Assembly (NCBI GenBank): GCA_002914805.1
Contig: JXTB01000002.1
Location: 3,165,956 to 3,229,955, forward strand
Reading direction: 5' to 3'
DNA from: Parasponia andersonii
Lineage: Eukaryota; Streptophyta; Magnoliopsida; Rosales; Cannabaceae
DNA: 64,000 nucleotides
Part shown: piece by piece, positions 25,341 to 38,100 of the stretch
Layout: the number at the start of each line of letters is the position of its first letter
How positions within the stretch are numbered: the stretch's first letter is position 1
Notes under the pieces: generated by a model
Database searches by the model: none
What the model was told of the DNA's origin: nothing
The model's input: only the letters and a program-made list of their open reading frames with translations
Made by a program: the position numbers and the translations under genes

Positions 25341-27519
25341 TGTAAAAACCTGAATTTTTGAGAGGGTAATTTAGACATTTTATTAATTTTCGGGTATCAT
25401 ATTGGGTGAATTAATTTGCAAAAATTTTGTACAGAAGGACTAAATTGCAAATATTGGGGGATGGAATTGATAGAAATTTGGGAATCGGGGACTATAGTGT
25501 AATTTTTTAAAAATTACACATTCTCATATATTCCCACTCACGTAGGTTCCTTTTTCCTAGTCACTCTCTCTCTCTTCCCCGATGCTCTCTCTCTCTCTCT
25601 GCTCACTCTCAACCGAAGGACCGCAAGGGCCGCACCGTCGCCCAGGTCGCCGTCCGGCCTGCCAACCACCCGACGTGAGCTCGCCGTACCGCCAAGAAAT
25701 TCCGTCGACCATCGCCAGCCGCTGCTGAGGCCTGCTCGCAGGAAAACGCCATTTTCAGCCGTTTCGGATTTCTCGTCACCAGCGACGATTCCGGCCACTA
25801 TTTGACCTCTAACCAGACTCGTTGAATTCGTCTCGTCGAGAGGAAGCTCAAGGTATATATATCTTAACTTCATAATGCCCGAATCAAAATCGCCATTTTT
25901 GGAATATTTTGAGCTTGAGTTGACTTTTTGATTCGGCCATTGGATTGTGTTTTTGTTGTCATTTTTGGATTGTACTCGGAAAATGGAGAAATTTGATATA
26001 TATATATATATATTGCCTATGTTTGGTGATCGGTACGAAAATCGAAATCGGACAGCTAAGATTTGCTTCGATTTGTATGCCAATGGCATGGACCTGAATT
26101 GGACAAGTTATATGTCTAACCTAACTATTTTGGGTGCTAGAAATTCAGTGAAGAGGTTTGTTTGTGAAATTGAAGCTCCGTTGAGAAGTTGATTTTTCGT
26201 AAGAGGACGATCGAGGGCTTAGAATTGGTTCCCGAGCATTCGGACGATTGTCGACGATGCCTTGAGGATTCAATAGTGTGGTATCGCTATTCTTGTGAGG
26301 TATAAATTTGGTTACCTCCGTTTTATACTATTTTCGAATAAAACTTATTTTCTGCAACATATGAGAACAAATGTGGTTTTTAGTTTTCTTGAACATATGT
26401 GATAGACTGTGATGGTATGATATACATATATATACTGTATTGCTCTGGGGATTTTCTAAGTGCAAGTTATTTTAGGTATATCAAAAATAGGGCTGTTGTG
26501 CTGCCCGTTTTTCTATAAAAACCTAATATATCTATTTTATTGAAAAACTAGAGTACGATTACTTTTACACTTCAGTTCTGTGTTGCATGTGTCATAGGAT
26601 CATACATGAGTACCGTATTAGCATCGTGAGTTTACAGTGTAGTGCTGTATGACTCACTGTCGGTGTAGAGTCCGTAAACTAGTGCAGGGTTTTGTTACTT
26701 CTGATTACCTCCCTATTTGACAGGCGTAGGCAATTCGGTTGCCCCTCCAAATTTGGTAGGTGACACATGGGTATGCCCTCCGAGTATGGGCTTAGGTGTC
26801 AGACAGGCTATTAGGTACACTTAGTACCATCATTCTGGGTTTCCACAGATGAGAGGATGTGAGCTCATAGGTACAGGTTAATTTATGTTATGTGTATCTG
26901 AATTAAATGGTTTTAATTATACTGATTTGTTTATACATATACGTGATGATTTCCAGTTTTGGATTATCATATATGTATGTATTGGATTTAAACTAACCAT
27001 ACAGGAGCTTTCTATCACTAAAATATTTTCGATCGAGGTAATTGTTCTTCCTATGGGGCATTTTATGCTTACTCCCTTCCTCAGGTGGTATCCAGTACGA
27101 TCTTGGAGATCAAGAGAAGTAAGAGGCTATCAGGGTTGTAGTTCGTTATCTTAGTAATGCTTGAAGTATGCTGTTATGGTGTTTTGATTATTTGAGTTTT
27201 ATTTTAGCATTGAACCAAGATTACTACTTTCTATTTTATCTGTGAACTCATGTATGCTATTCTGATGTCTGTTCTAACGTCGATGATAATGATGTTTGAA
27301 CATATATTTGACTTACATTCTTTCAGCTATTTATTTAATCTATGTTTAATGGTATATGTGAACTGTAGGAGAAGTTCACAGGATGGAATTCTAAATTTTT
27401 TATTTAAAATAGACTGTTATATAAAACTATAACTTTTAGACGTTTTCAAATAAATTAAGGAATTTCTTATCCTTGCGAAATTCTCCTTCTGTCACTAGCC
27501 CGAATTTTGGGTTGTGACA
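25341..27519. mobile_element. Probable solo LTR of a Ty3/gypsy-type retrotransposon (2.18 kb)
   Basis: The segment begins TGTAAAAACC and ends GGGTTGTGACA, giving TG...CA ends and an imperfect extended inverted match (TGTCACAACCC on the reverse strand). It stands out from its AT-rich surroundings by a GC-rich CCG/CGTCGCC-containing block at 25610-25810 and a structured region at 26600-26880, as in long plant gypsy LTRs. No gag, protease, reverse transcriptase or integrase frame is present inside or alongside, so a solo LTR left by LTR-LTR recombination is the simplest reading. The flanking 5 bp (gtcat / ataat) agree at only 3 of 5 positions, so the ends or the target duplication are decayed. 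It could instead be an unrelated long repeat. Confidence 0.6.
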
Positions 27520-27520
27520 A

Positions 27521-27625
27521 TAATCACTTAACTAAAAAGAGCCTATTTTTTCATATGTAGGACTAGAGTATTAAGTGTTTAGTTTTGTAGCAATCACTTA
27601 GCTATAAAGAATAGTTTCTTTTATT
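27521..27625. repeat. Tandem duplication of about 70 bp interrupted by the solo LTR
   Basis: The sequence just left of the LTR (25301-25340, catatttgggacaagag...ttttgt) and the sequence just right of it (27521-27551, aatcacttaactaaaaagag) together match one continuous stretch at 27552-27625 (catatgtaggactagag...ttttgt, then caatcacttagctataaag). The ancestral locus therefore had two tandem copies of about 70 bp, and the LTR element inserted into the first copy. Confidence 0.6.
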
Positions 27626-30079
27626 GGCTAACTTAACTATTTAAGTAATTACCCATTCAGATCATAGTCCAAATAGAATTAGGTCATTGCTGATTAATCA
27701 ACAATTGGTCTTTATTGAGCTATATATGGAAACTAATTGATCCAAATAATTTAAGTTCCAATAAACCAATTGTCAGTAAGTATAATTAGTCATATCTATT
27801 GATATCGTAGAACTCTATTATAGGCCCAATATTGCACGCACTCTTAAAATAAATGTCATATTTTCTATATATATATTAATAAATTAACTAATTTGATCTA
27901 TTTATCATATACTATACCACAAATATACCTCTAATACAAACCGTAGTAGTAAGGTAAAATTACAGTAATACTATTCTATATATATTTACCTCTGAGTTGT
28001 TATTTTTCATCTAATAGATAATTTATTTACAATTATAATTTATAAATCTCATAAACATTGTCAAATTCAGATGGTAAATACCTAAGTTTCGAATTTAAAC
28101 TATTCTAAAATTTTAAAGAACTCAAAATGGTAATAAGGCATGGTGTCCGTATTCGTGAAGGGCATCCTCACCAATTCATAAATCTTATTTTCTAAAATAT
28201 CGGAGCTCGAACCATGATAGAACTAGTATCCTAGTAAATCAGAAAGATAAAACTTATGAAAGTGAGTTTAACTAACATTATGATTAAGGTCCATATGCAT
28301 AATGCTCAGTTAGTAATAACTAGGAGATCGAGTTATGGCATCTAATCTCAATTTCTTTTATTATATGGTCTAGTTTAATGTACTTATAACTTTTATAATA
28401 TATTAATATTTTTATTAAAAGTCAGACACTTTTATGATTTGAGGCACATTGTCCTTTTTGAGATAGATAAATACTACAACTTATTATAAATAAAGTATTT
28501 CATCTTTATTTTTAAGTCGTGAACATTTCATTTAGACAGAGCATAAAGAAACAAGCTTCCTCCATATAAAGAACTTTATGTGTTTATTTCTTTATTGCAA
28601 TTCAATATGTTATGAAAATTTTGGATATTCACACACAGATAAATTCAACTATGTAGAGTATAAGGAAAATAATAAAATAATAATATATTCAAGTGATGAG
28701 TGAGTTTTACTCGCGAATTATATATCATTTAACCTAGATATTTGGTAGATTCTTGAGTTTTGGTATGTTTTATTTATGCTTTTACGTTTTGTTTGTAAAT
28801 TAGATAATCTTAATGTACTTGGTAGTGTTTTGAGCGAAAAAGGCATGGCTTGTGGCAAGATGAGCAGTGAAGGAAGCGCCTTGGCACTTATCTTTGGTAC
28901 TAGAGTACCTAAAAAGCTTGAAATAAAATGACGTCAATGAGGACTAGAGGAAGTAACGCCTCGGCACCGTGTAGGAAGCACTCCAGCACTAGTTAGAGCA
29001 AAAGAAAAAAAGGCACTGAGAGTAGCACCTTGGCACCATGCAACCAGTGCCCTAATGCCACTCAATAAAAATTTTTGTACACATTATCTTTAGATATATT
29101 TTGAACTAGTTTTTATGGTGGTCATCTTCAAATTTTTAAATAGGTCTTTCTTAGACTTGGGACATTCACAAGTAAAAAACTACTCTGAAAATAAGAGAAA
29201 AAGTGATAGTGGATAGTTAAAGATGGATTGAGCTATGTTTCGGAGACGAAGCCCATTAATTTTACTTCAAGTTTATTTCATTTTTCTTTCCTTTCATCTT
29301 CCATATTTAGAACCATTATTATAGTTTGTTTTTCTTTTACCATAAACTAAATTCTATTTTGTAGGGCTACAATGTAGTCAGATTATGATGTTCTGAATTA
29401 TTTCAATTATAGTTCAAGTTTATGTTTATTTCCTATTATATGGTAATTGTGTTAATCTATATTTATTACTTGTTAGAGTTCAGCCAATTTTTGCATGAAG
29501 TTAGAGATTTAAGCCAATATCTAAGAAGAAATGATTGATTAATATAACGTAAAATTATCGTAAGACAGATATATCTATGAAACTTGTTAAGTATTATGAA
29601 TTTCATATGCTTTATGAGTTTTGATAGATTCATAGTTTATACAAAGATGTTGGAACTTGTTTACTAAGATATATCTATTAATTCTTGAAAAAAATTAATA
29701 GACAAAATTAGAGAGATTCACTGTTAGCACATAGAATGAATATATATTATTTGGATTGATAAGTTTAGATAATTTAACCTAAGTGAATTCTAAACCCTAA
29801 AATTTTAATCATTGGAAGTTATATTGAGTTATTTGTCACTTATTTAATTAATTTTTCTTGGATTGTCATTTTTACGGTTGTTCAAATAAAATTTAGGATG
29901 ACCATACCACATAATAGAAGTTATTGTAAAATTTAAGGTAATTACTTAATTTATATATTTTTATCTAAATTTTTATAAATTACATGGATATACACTTTTT
30001 AAGGATCATGTTAAGGATGCAATCTTTTATCACACTTTTTTAATATCAGCCCATGAAAAAAAAATTAACACTTAAAAAA
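27626..30079. other. AT-rich intergenic DNA with a decayed repeat at 28830-29060
   Basis: No gene is supported. The segment 28830-29060 contains three spaced variants of GCCTYGGCAC (near 28880, 28949-28970 and 29020-29040) alternating with AGTAACGCC/AGTAGCACC-like text. It is less AT-rich than its surroundings, and looks like a fragment of a retrotransposon LTR or internal region. I cannot assign a family. The rest is AT-rich with no structure I can name. Confidence 0.4.
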
Positions 30080-30402
30080 TTAAAAGATATCTAGCTTGAA
30101 TAATTACAAGTTCTATGCCATATATGGTTGTACTAAAATTCGATAAAACACAGGTGTATTACAAATCTTTAACATTGTTTTCATTTATATTAAAAGATAT
30201 CTAGCTTGAATAAGTACAAGTTTTTTCTACATATGGTTGTACTAAAATTCGATAAAACACAGGTGTATTACAAATCATAAGCATTGTTTTCATTTATATT
30301 AAAAGATATCTAGCTTGAAAAAGTACAAGTTTTTTTCCACATATGGTTGTACTAAAATTCGATAAAACACATGTGTATTACAAATCCTTAGCGTTGTTTT
30401 CA
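30080..30402. repeat. Three-copy tandem repeat, unit about 110 bp
   Basis: Units start at 30081, 30191 and 30300 with taaaagatatctagcttga. All three share tggttgtactaaaattcg, ataaaacac and tgtattacaaatc. Copies are more than 90% alike by eye, so the duplication is younger than most repeats here. No ORF or known satellite is recognised. Confidence 0.9.
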
Positions 30403-30649
30403 AATAAAATTGCTTAAAAGATGCCAAGAATAAACAAAGACTATAAGTAATTTGCACTAAAATAGTTCTTTAAAAGTGTTTTGAAAAATAACTTTTTTAG
30501 TGTATCAAAAGAAAGTGACTTTGCTAGATAGAAATCACTCAATTTATGACCATTTATGATGACAAATTGTGTAACACTTTTTACATAATACTGTGACATT
30601 ATTAGAAAAATTATTTCTCAAAATACTCGGTAAAAAGTCATTTACTAAT

Positions 30650-31495
30650 TGGGTTAATCACCTAAAAATACTTCCAGTTTTATCTTTTTAGTTAAAAAAA
30701 CCATGACTTTTGAATGCTTGCAAAATAATACTCTTACTTTTAAATTTTTACAAAATAATATTATGACTTTTGAACTTCTGCAAATTAATACACCTACTTT
30801 TGAATTATGCAAATTAATACCTTGAAATTTACGATTTCTATAAATTAATATTCTCAGTTTTTGTTTTCTTTGTATATTTATACAATGAGTAAATTAAAAG
30901 ATAATAACATCTCTCATTAACTTAGTAAAAATATTTAGATACTAGTATATTATCAAAAATTATTTTATAGCTATTTTTTTGGTCAATTGCTAAAAAAAAT
31001 ACATTTTTTAACCTCATATGTTTCTTTCTTTCTTTTTTTGGTTAGAATTAACTACTTTTACCTCTCATTCTAATTTTTTACTTTTCTTTTTTAAATGAAA
31101 AGTGAAATAAGCTAACTAGTAATATTTTTTATAAATTTTATTATTGTTTAATAAGTTTTAATTAAGTTAACGATGATTACTACCATTTTTTATTATTAAA
31201 ATCAATTAATTGAGCATTAAGATTATAAATTTATATGAAATTCAATCGTTAGGATATTAATTTGTAAGAATTTTAATTATTAAAGTATTAATTTATAAAA
31301 TTCAAAAATGAAAATATTATTTTTCAAAAATTTTAAAATAAAAATATTAATTTACAAACATTCAAAAATCAAATATATATTTTACACGAATTATTTTTCA
31401 AAAATTATAAAATAAAAATATTAATTTACAAACATTCAAAAATCAAATTTTTTTTAATAGAAAAATTAAAATTCGGAATATTTTAACGTTACTAT
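30650..31495. repeat. AT-rich inverted-repeat element built from 30-35 bp subrepeats
   Basis: The left arm (30650-30860) repeats the phrase acttttgaa...caaattaatac about four or five times. The right arm (31200-31450) repeats the reverse-complement type phrase aatattaatttacaaa...attcaaaaat. A near-exact direct duplication sits inside the right arm (31319-31372 and 31391-31447). The whole thing could fold into a long imperfect hairpin and resembles a non-autonomous element expanded by subrepeats. Its ends (ggttaatcacc on the left, gttactatccc on the right) are only roughly matched. Confidence 0.45.
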
Positions 31496-31699
31496 CCCTT
31501 ATTAATTTACACGAGTTATCCACTTTCTAGTTTGAGTTTCTACTCAACCGCATTATCCGCATAACACGACGCCGTCTAATCCAAAAGTTTGTTTCGTCAT
31601 CTAACAAATAGATCACACGCTCTCCACATCACGCGCGAAGCAAGAAGTTTTGTTAAACAAAAAATATAAGAAACTATTTATAAAAAAATAAAAAAAACA

Positions 31700-32165
31700 A
31701 GAGTAGAAGAAGAAAAAGCAAAGACCAAACCCAAACCCAGCTCCTTCTCCGCTGTATTGGATTGAAAAAAAGAAACAAACAATCAAACAGAGAGAAAGTG
31801 AGAGGAATTCGAATCCTTACGAACTCGCTGTTCCAAACCCTTTTGGGCTAAGTCCGAGTCGTCGGTATTGATCGATTCTCCAAGGTCGGCACTCGAATTT
31901 CGGTGGACGATCGGAGAGGTTCAATCGATTTTTTCACTCTGTTAAACTTGGGATTCGTTCAGGTTTTCAATGCGGGTTTTTGATTTTGTACAGCCAGAGT
32001 CGTTTTCAGGGGATTTGGTTTCTGGGTTTTGTTGGGTTTTGTGAAAGCTTTGGTGGGTTAGAGAGGAATTTTTTTTTGTTTTGATTGGGGAATTGGAGTT
32101 ATGTTGGACTTTAGGGAACCTGGGTTAGGTTTTTGGGATTAGAGGGAGACTAGGGTTAGGGCTTG
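31700..32165 (+). promoter_or_regulatory. Proximal promoter and 5' leader of the CW zinc-finger gene
   Basis: The leader is TTGGG/TTCG-rich, as is common in plant 5' UTRs. It contains two upstream ORFs: 31970-32044 (25 codons including stop) and 32101-32142 (14 codons including stop), neither overlapping the main start at 32166. An in-frame TAG nine bases upstream of the main ATG excludes an N-terminal extension unless the leader is spliced. The transcription start is unknown. Confidence 0.45.
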
Positions 32166-35100
32166 ATGGGGTTGGAGATGGAGATGGAGGACAATAGTGA
32201 GCTTGAGGAAGGCGAGGCTTGTTATTGCAAGGATGATGACGAAATTATTGACCCGGACATTGATCTCTCTTACATTGTAAGGGTGTTTTCTTTCCAATGA
32301 AGTTTGATGTTTTCTATTGAAATTTAAAGTACAAACAAGATAAAAATTGAGTTGGATGACAAATTGACTTCCAAGGTTAACTATTTGGTTTGGTATAAAT
32401 GTTGTTATTATAGTGCTTGGAAAGAAAAATTAACATGAACATTGTGTTGGGAGTTACCTTTTGTCCTCTAGCTTTTTGAAAATCATGCTGAGAATGGTGT
32501 CTAAAGTTTATTTTTTATTTTCTCACCTTGCTTGCCAGCAACCATTTATAGGAACTCATTGACAAAAAGTTGTAGATACAGTCTCTATTTGAATCCCATG
32601 AACTTAAAACTCAAATGTTATCTATGTTTTTTTGAGTCGATTTCTCATAAATATTTTATCTTAAGTAGAAGAAACAGGAATTTTAGTCCAGAGCACAATT
32701 CTCATTCATAATTGATGTTCAGGTTTCACTTCATTCTAGATGATATTGTAGTCTATACACAGCAGCATAACTTGATTTTGGTTTTTGCTTTCCAAAGGAT
32801 GAGAGGATTCAACATGTTCTGGGCCATTTCCAGAAAGATTTTGAGGGTGGAGTTTCTGCAGAAAATTTGGGTGAGCGACTTCTTGTAGCAGTTATAGATC
32901 CTCAAGAGAAGTGCAGTTGTATTAATACATTGAAAACTGATGGCATGCTAAAATTTTTCGTGTTAGGGGCAAAATTTGGTGGATATGGTTCATTTTTACC
33001 GACCTATGAGCGCTCTCCTTCTATTCGGTCTCATCCAAAGACGCCACAGAAACACCAGAGCACATCCAGATCTCCTAACAATTTGCCAATGGAGGTATAT
33101 GGAAAACTATCCTCCTTATCTCTTGGTCATTTGGTAGGAAGATATATGTATTCCTGACATGTTGTCAGCTTGGGAAATTCTATTTTACTTGAGCACTGTG
33201 GGTTATGTTACCGTACAGGGTGCCTCCCAGGTTTTGAAAGCTTCTTCAAGTGCACACCCATCTGTGGGGCTTGGAACTGTTTCTTGCAGTGTTCATCCAT
33301 TACATAATTCAAAGCTTCCTTCAGAGGATGTTTCAGTAAAAAGAAGTTCATGCTTGCCTTCTCTTCAAGTTGCTGATAAATGTTCCTCGAAGGATGAAAC
33401 TTCAAATGGATCAGGCAGTCAAACTGATCAAAGAACATTGAAGCTCCGAATTAAGATGAGTTCTGATACCATGGCAAAGAAGAATGCACTCTATAGTGGT
33501 CTTGGCCTATACGTTTCTCCATCCTTGTCCTCGGGGAATAGCTCCGAGGAAAATGGGGAAATGGCTCCTATGTCTCGGGGGACGGTGGATGAGTCTCCCA
33601 CCAACATTTTAAAGGTGAGTTCTGTACTATGTTTATACATATGTATTTACATTTTGTTTTTGTCAGTAGATTCACCTAATTATCTGGTTTCGTTCTTCTA
33701 TTTTTATGCATGGAACAGGTTTTGACCACGTGCCATATTCCTGGAGATTCGATGATATCACCACTTCATGATAGTTTGCTTAGCTTGATTAGAAAGGAAA
33801 AAAATTTCAAAGCAAGTAAACTGGAGCATTCCCTTGAGAGTGTTCAAGAGCACTCGGGCATGCTAGTCGATGAGCCAGTTTCTATTCGGAGGAAGGGAAA
33901 TGAGTTTAAGGAGAAAAGGACAAAAGTAGCAGGAAAAAGTAAGAGGCAGGATGGTATGAAGCACGGAAATGCTACATATTTTGAGAATGACATTAAAATT
34001 CGAAACAATATGACATCAGAAAAGGAAATCACATTAGGCAAGGGGATTTTGTCTAAGATTTCTAAATGCACACCTCTACCTAACTCTATATGTGATGGTG
34101 GTGTCTCTCTGAAAGTGACTGGTCCGGAGTCTGAAGATTCTAGGGAGGCCAATAAGGATGATTTTAAAGGCAGATTATTTTCCTGTGAATTACCGAAAGA
34201 GGAGTTACTGGGATCTATATTTGGTCAGGACTGGGGGAAGAATGGGAAACAAAATTCTAGGGGTGGTTTTATTAAACAATTTTCAGAACAAAGAGTATCA
34301 AATTTGTTCAAGGATGCTCCAGGTGATCTGAGGGATGACAACAGGAGCATGGGTAACAAGATTTCTGCCACCTTAGGTTCATACTCTGATGTATCAAAAT
34401 TGGAAGAAGATCTGGACCCTCGAAAGCAGAGTGTTGGTCAGAAGAGTACATCTAATGAGCTGGATAAAAAAAAATTGCCTCGTAAAAAAGAAAAACAATC
34501 CTTTGAAGGCAATAATAAGTTGAAGAAGATATCTGGCCATAGTAAGCCAGCATCTGTTTCAACAAAGGAAAGTTTGAGGTTCGAAAAGGGTGCAGTTCGA
34601 AAAGATAAAATGAATACTAGCCAGGGTGTTGCCCCATGTGATAATAAAATGCTGAAGCTGAAATCACATGATAATAGCAAGGTCAGATATAATAATTCAG
34701 ATTTGTTACGTGGCAAAGATTTCGAAGCAGCAGATAATAGAGTGGATCCTAGAGAGAGACATATGGCTGATAGACCACATACTGCTGCTCTTTGTAATGT
34801 TGAAGTAGATAGGAAAACATTTTTGGATAAACCAAAGGAAACATTAAGTCGTAAAAAGGTTGATGAGCAGTCAATGTTGGGGTTATCTCTGAAAGATGCT
34901 CCAAACAACTGTCCTCCTGTTATGGAAAAGGGACTCACTTCACAGATGGCGCCTGTTATGGTTGCACCTGTAGTTATTGAAGAAGATTGGGTTTGTTGTG
35001 ATAGTTGTCAGCAGTGGCGACTTCTACCCTTTGGCATAAAGCCTGAGCAGCTCCCAGAGAAATGGTTGTGTAGCATGCTAAACTGGCTGTAAGTTCCCTA

Positions 35101-38100
35101 CTCATTTACTGTTTGGTGCTCGGCAAAGTGTCATTTAATTAGAACCATTAATGTCCATGGCTTAAATTTCAGCTGAATGTTAAATACACTCTCCAACTCA
35201 TACATATATTATCGTATGCCTGCTGACTTGGTATCGATATTATCTTGTAGGCCTGGAATGAATCAGTGTGACATCAGTGAAGAAGAGACAACAAAAAAGC
35301 TACGTGCGTTATACCAACTACCAGTTTCAGAAAGTCAAAATCTAGAAAATCACCTAAGTTCAGCAAGCTTCCAACTTCTTGACCAAAATAACCCGAATTT
35401 CCCTTCCAGTGCTTTGTCTAATCATGGAAAGAAGAGACATGGTTTGAAAGAAATATCAAATGTTGGTAGTGGTGACAGTGCTTCTCGGGTCTTGAATCCT
35501 ACAAAAAGCCATCTGTTTGAGCCTGTGAAAAGCAGAAGTCTAAATGACATGAACCAGTCTCCTTTAGATAACCGAATTAAAAAATCCAGTTCTCAGCATG
35601 TGAGTAAGCCAGGCAACTTGGAAAAGAACACATCGAAGCAGACAGAAAAGCAAGTCAATGGAGGTATCTAATATATTTTTGCATTCTTATTTCTGTGGTT
35701 GTCTGCCTTTCAAGGAAAAATTGAGTAATCCATGGTCTTTATTTTTGTTCTTTTGTCTCCTCTTTCCGGTCATATTTTTTATGCAGGTAACACCAAGGAA
35801 CTAAGGAATAAAAGCAAGAGGGACTCTGATCAATATGCATGTGAAACTTCGAAGAGACTCAAGACTGAAGATATGTTCAACACACCTAAGCATCAGGGTT
35901 CTGATTTTGATTCAGGGAAGACAGATCTGAATTTTATTATGAAAGCAAAAGTGAAAGAGTTGAAGAATGATGAATATTGTTTACAAAAAGATGCCAATTG
36001 TGAGGCAGAGGACACTCAGATTTCTGTCAAGAAATTGGAAGACAAAAGTCAGGTCTTACTGTATGGAGGGTCTTCGGATACCAAAACATGCACCTTTAGG
36101 GATAGTTCTACGAAGAAAAGGAAAATGAAGCATTGGCAAGACAATCAGGCACACATGGACGCTTTTGATAATTCTGTTCATGATGGCAAGATTCATAAGG
36201 ACCAGACTAGTGAAAGTGGATTTAGAAAGGAAAAGAAGTTAAGGATTTCTAGAAACAATGTGAAGGAGCCAAGTACAAATTGTGGAAATGATAAGTTGAA
36301 CAGTAAAGATAGAGTGACCCAGATTACTGTTTCAGGTGTTAAAAGACATCAAGTTGATGAAATGGAAAAAGATGGAGTTATTGATAATGACCATCAACGC
36401 AGGAAACAAGGTGGAAAAAAGGAATCTCAACAAGCTTTGGATGGTGTATTCTCACTGAAGAAAGATTTGGAGTCTGGGCATCTTTCTGCAGCTACCACTT
36501 CAAGTTCTTCAAAGATTTCTTGTTCCCATAAAATAAGAGGTAACTTTGGAGAAGTTAAAGGCTCACCCGTGGAATCTGTTTCCTCATCTCCTTTTAGGAC
36601 TTCCAATTCAGACAAGCTTATGTCAGCTGCTGGGGATGTTTTCAGGAAAGATGATGCTGTCAATGGTGATCTGCAATCTGTAAGAAATTCTAAAAGATCC
36701 TTGACTGGGACACATGGTGAGATTAATGAACTTGGGACCTTGAGGCAGGAGAAAATTTCTTCCAATGTGCCTTCTGAATCCAAAAAGTTATCAACTCTAG
36801 ACTGCAAAAACAGGGATGCTAGTCATGATTTCAGTGCTGAAGGTAAGCATTCTTCTGAAGTTTTGAAGAGCCATTTGTTATCTGGTAATATTGATGCCGT
36901 AGATCAACATTGTGGATGCCCGAGTGATCAGTGTGCTGTGGAATATTACCATGATGAGGCTAGATTGAACAATAATCACCACAAAGAGGCTTGTGTTCAG
37001 CACAAATCTAGTAAGCTCGGTTCCACTTTGCAGTCCAAGGATGAAGAAAAAAAGTTGACCTCCGATTTAGATATAGGTAAGATGAAAGTTGCTGATCCAG
37101 TGAGTGAGTACTCACAGAGGAACCAAAAATATGATTCAAAGGTTGATCCCAATCATCTTGCACCGGGTGCTGGAACAACTACTGATGTGAAGAACAGTTT
37201 TGTTAAGAAGCTCAGCGTTAAATCTGCCAATGTGGTTAAGACTCATAGTAGTAGAAAGGACCATGCAATTCATGGGTCGAGTGACAAAGGGATGGAAAGC
37301 CAAGGAAAACGAAGAGACAATGAGGGATCAGATTTGAAGTTAGGTGCTAAATATAGCGCCAATGGGAAAATTGGTCCCAAGCAAAATCTGGTTCAGGATT
37401 CCGAGGGTTTTCCTGTAAAGATTGAGTCAAAAAGCCATAAATCAAAATTGTTTTCTCGTTTGGAAAGTGATGATAAAAGTGAAGTGCCGATCCTTGGCTC
37501 TCAACCTGTTCCAGGGTCTGATATGCGTACAGTTGCTAAGTCTGTCAATGATGATGGGCCAAAGATAAAACAGTCTGGGAGTGCAAGCAAACAGATCAGA
37601 GTTTATCACGGCACAGTGCATCTTTCACCTGATCGAGAAGGAGCTACGGATGCTAATGCTTCCAGTCCTGTGAGAAACTCCTCTGACCTGACAGCTACAA
37701 AGACCCTGAAAGAAGCTAAAGATCTTAGAGACTATGCAGATCGTCTTAAGGTTCCTCTGTTGCTCATACTCAGTTTTTAGGTTTTGTTTATATGATTGGT
37801 ATGTCGCTCTTTTTGTTGTTCTCTAATCAACATTATGTCTAATATATATTTTACAGAGTTCTGGGTTTGTTTCTGAAAGTAGTGAGGCTTACTTCCAAGC
37901 TGCCTTAAAGTTTCTCCATGGAGCTGCACTTCTAGAAAGTTGCAGCAGTGAGGGTGGCAAAGATGGAGGGATGCCTCCAACGGAAGTATACATTAGTACT
38001 GCTAAACTTTGCGAGTAAGCAAAAGTGTCAGAGTTTTGAGATTTTTTTTATTTGACATTCTTTTTTCCTTATGCTCTCATCATACTTCATCCACGAGGGT

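Noticed and set aside
25538..26089. 183-codon minus-strand frame in the GC-rich part of the solo LTR
   Set aside because: Its Arg/Glu-rich end arises from CT repeats and CCG-rich LTR sequence; no protein motif.
34438..34938. 166-codon minus-strand frame inside the CW zinc-finger gene
   Set aside because: Shadow of the large disordered exon on the other strand; no family resemblance.
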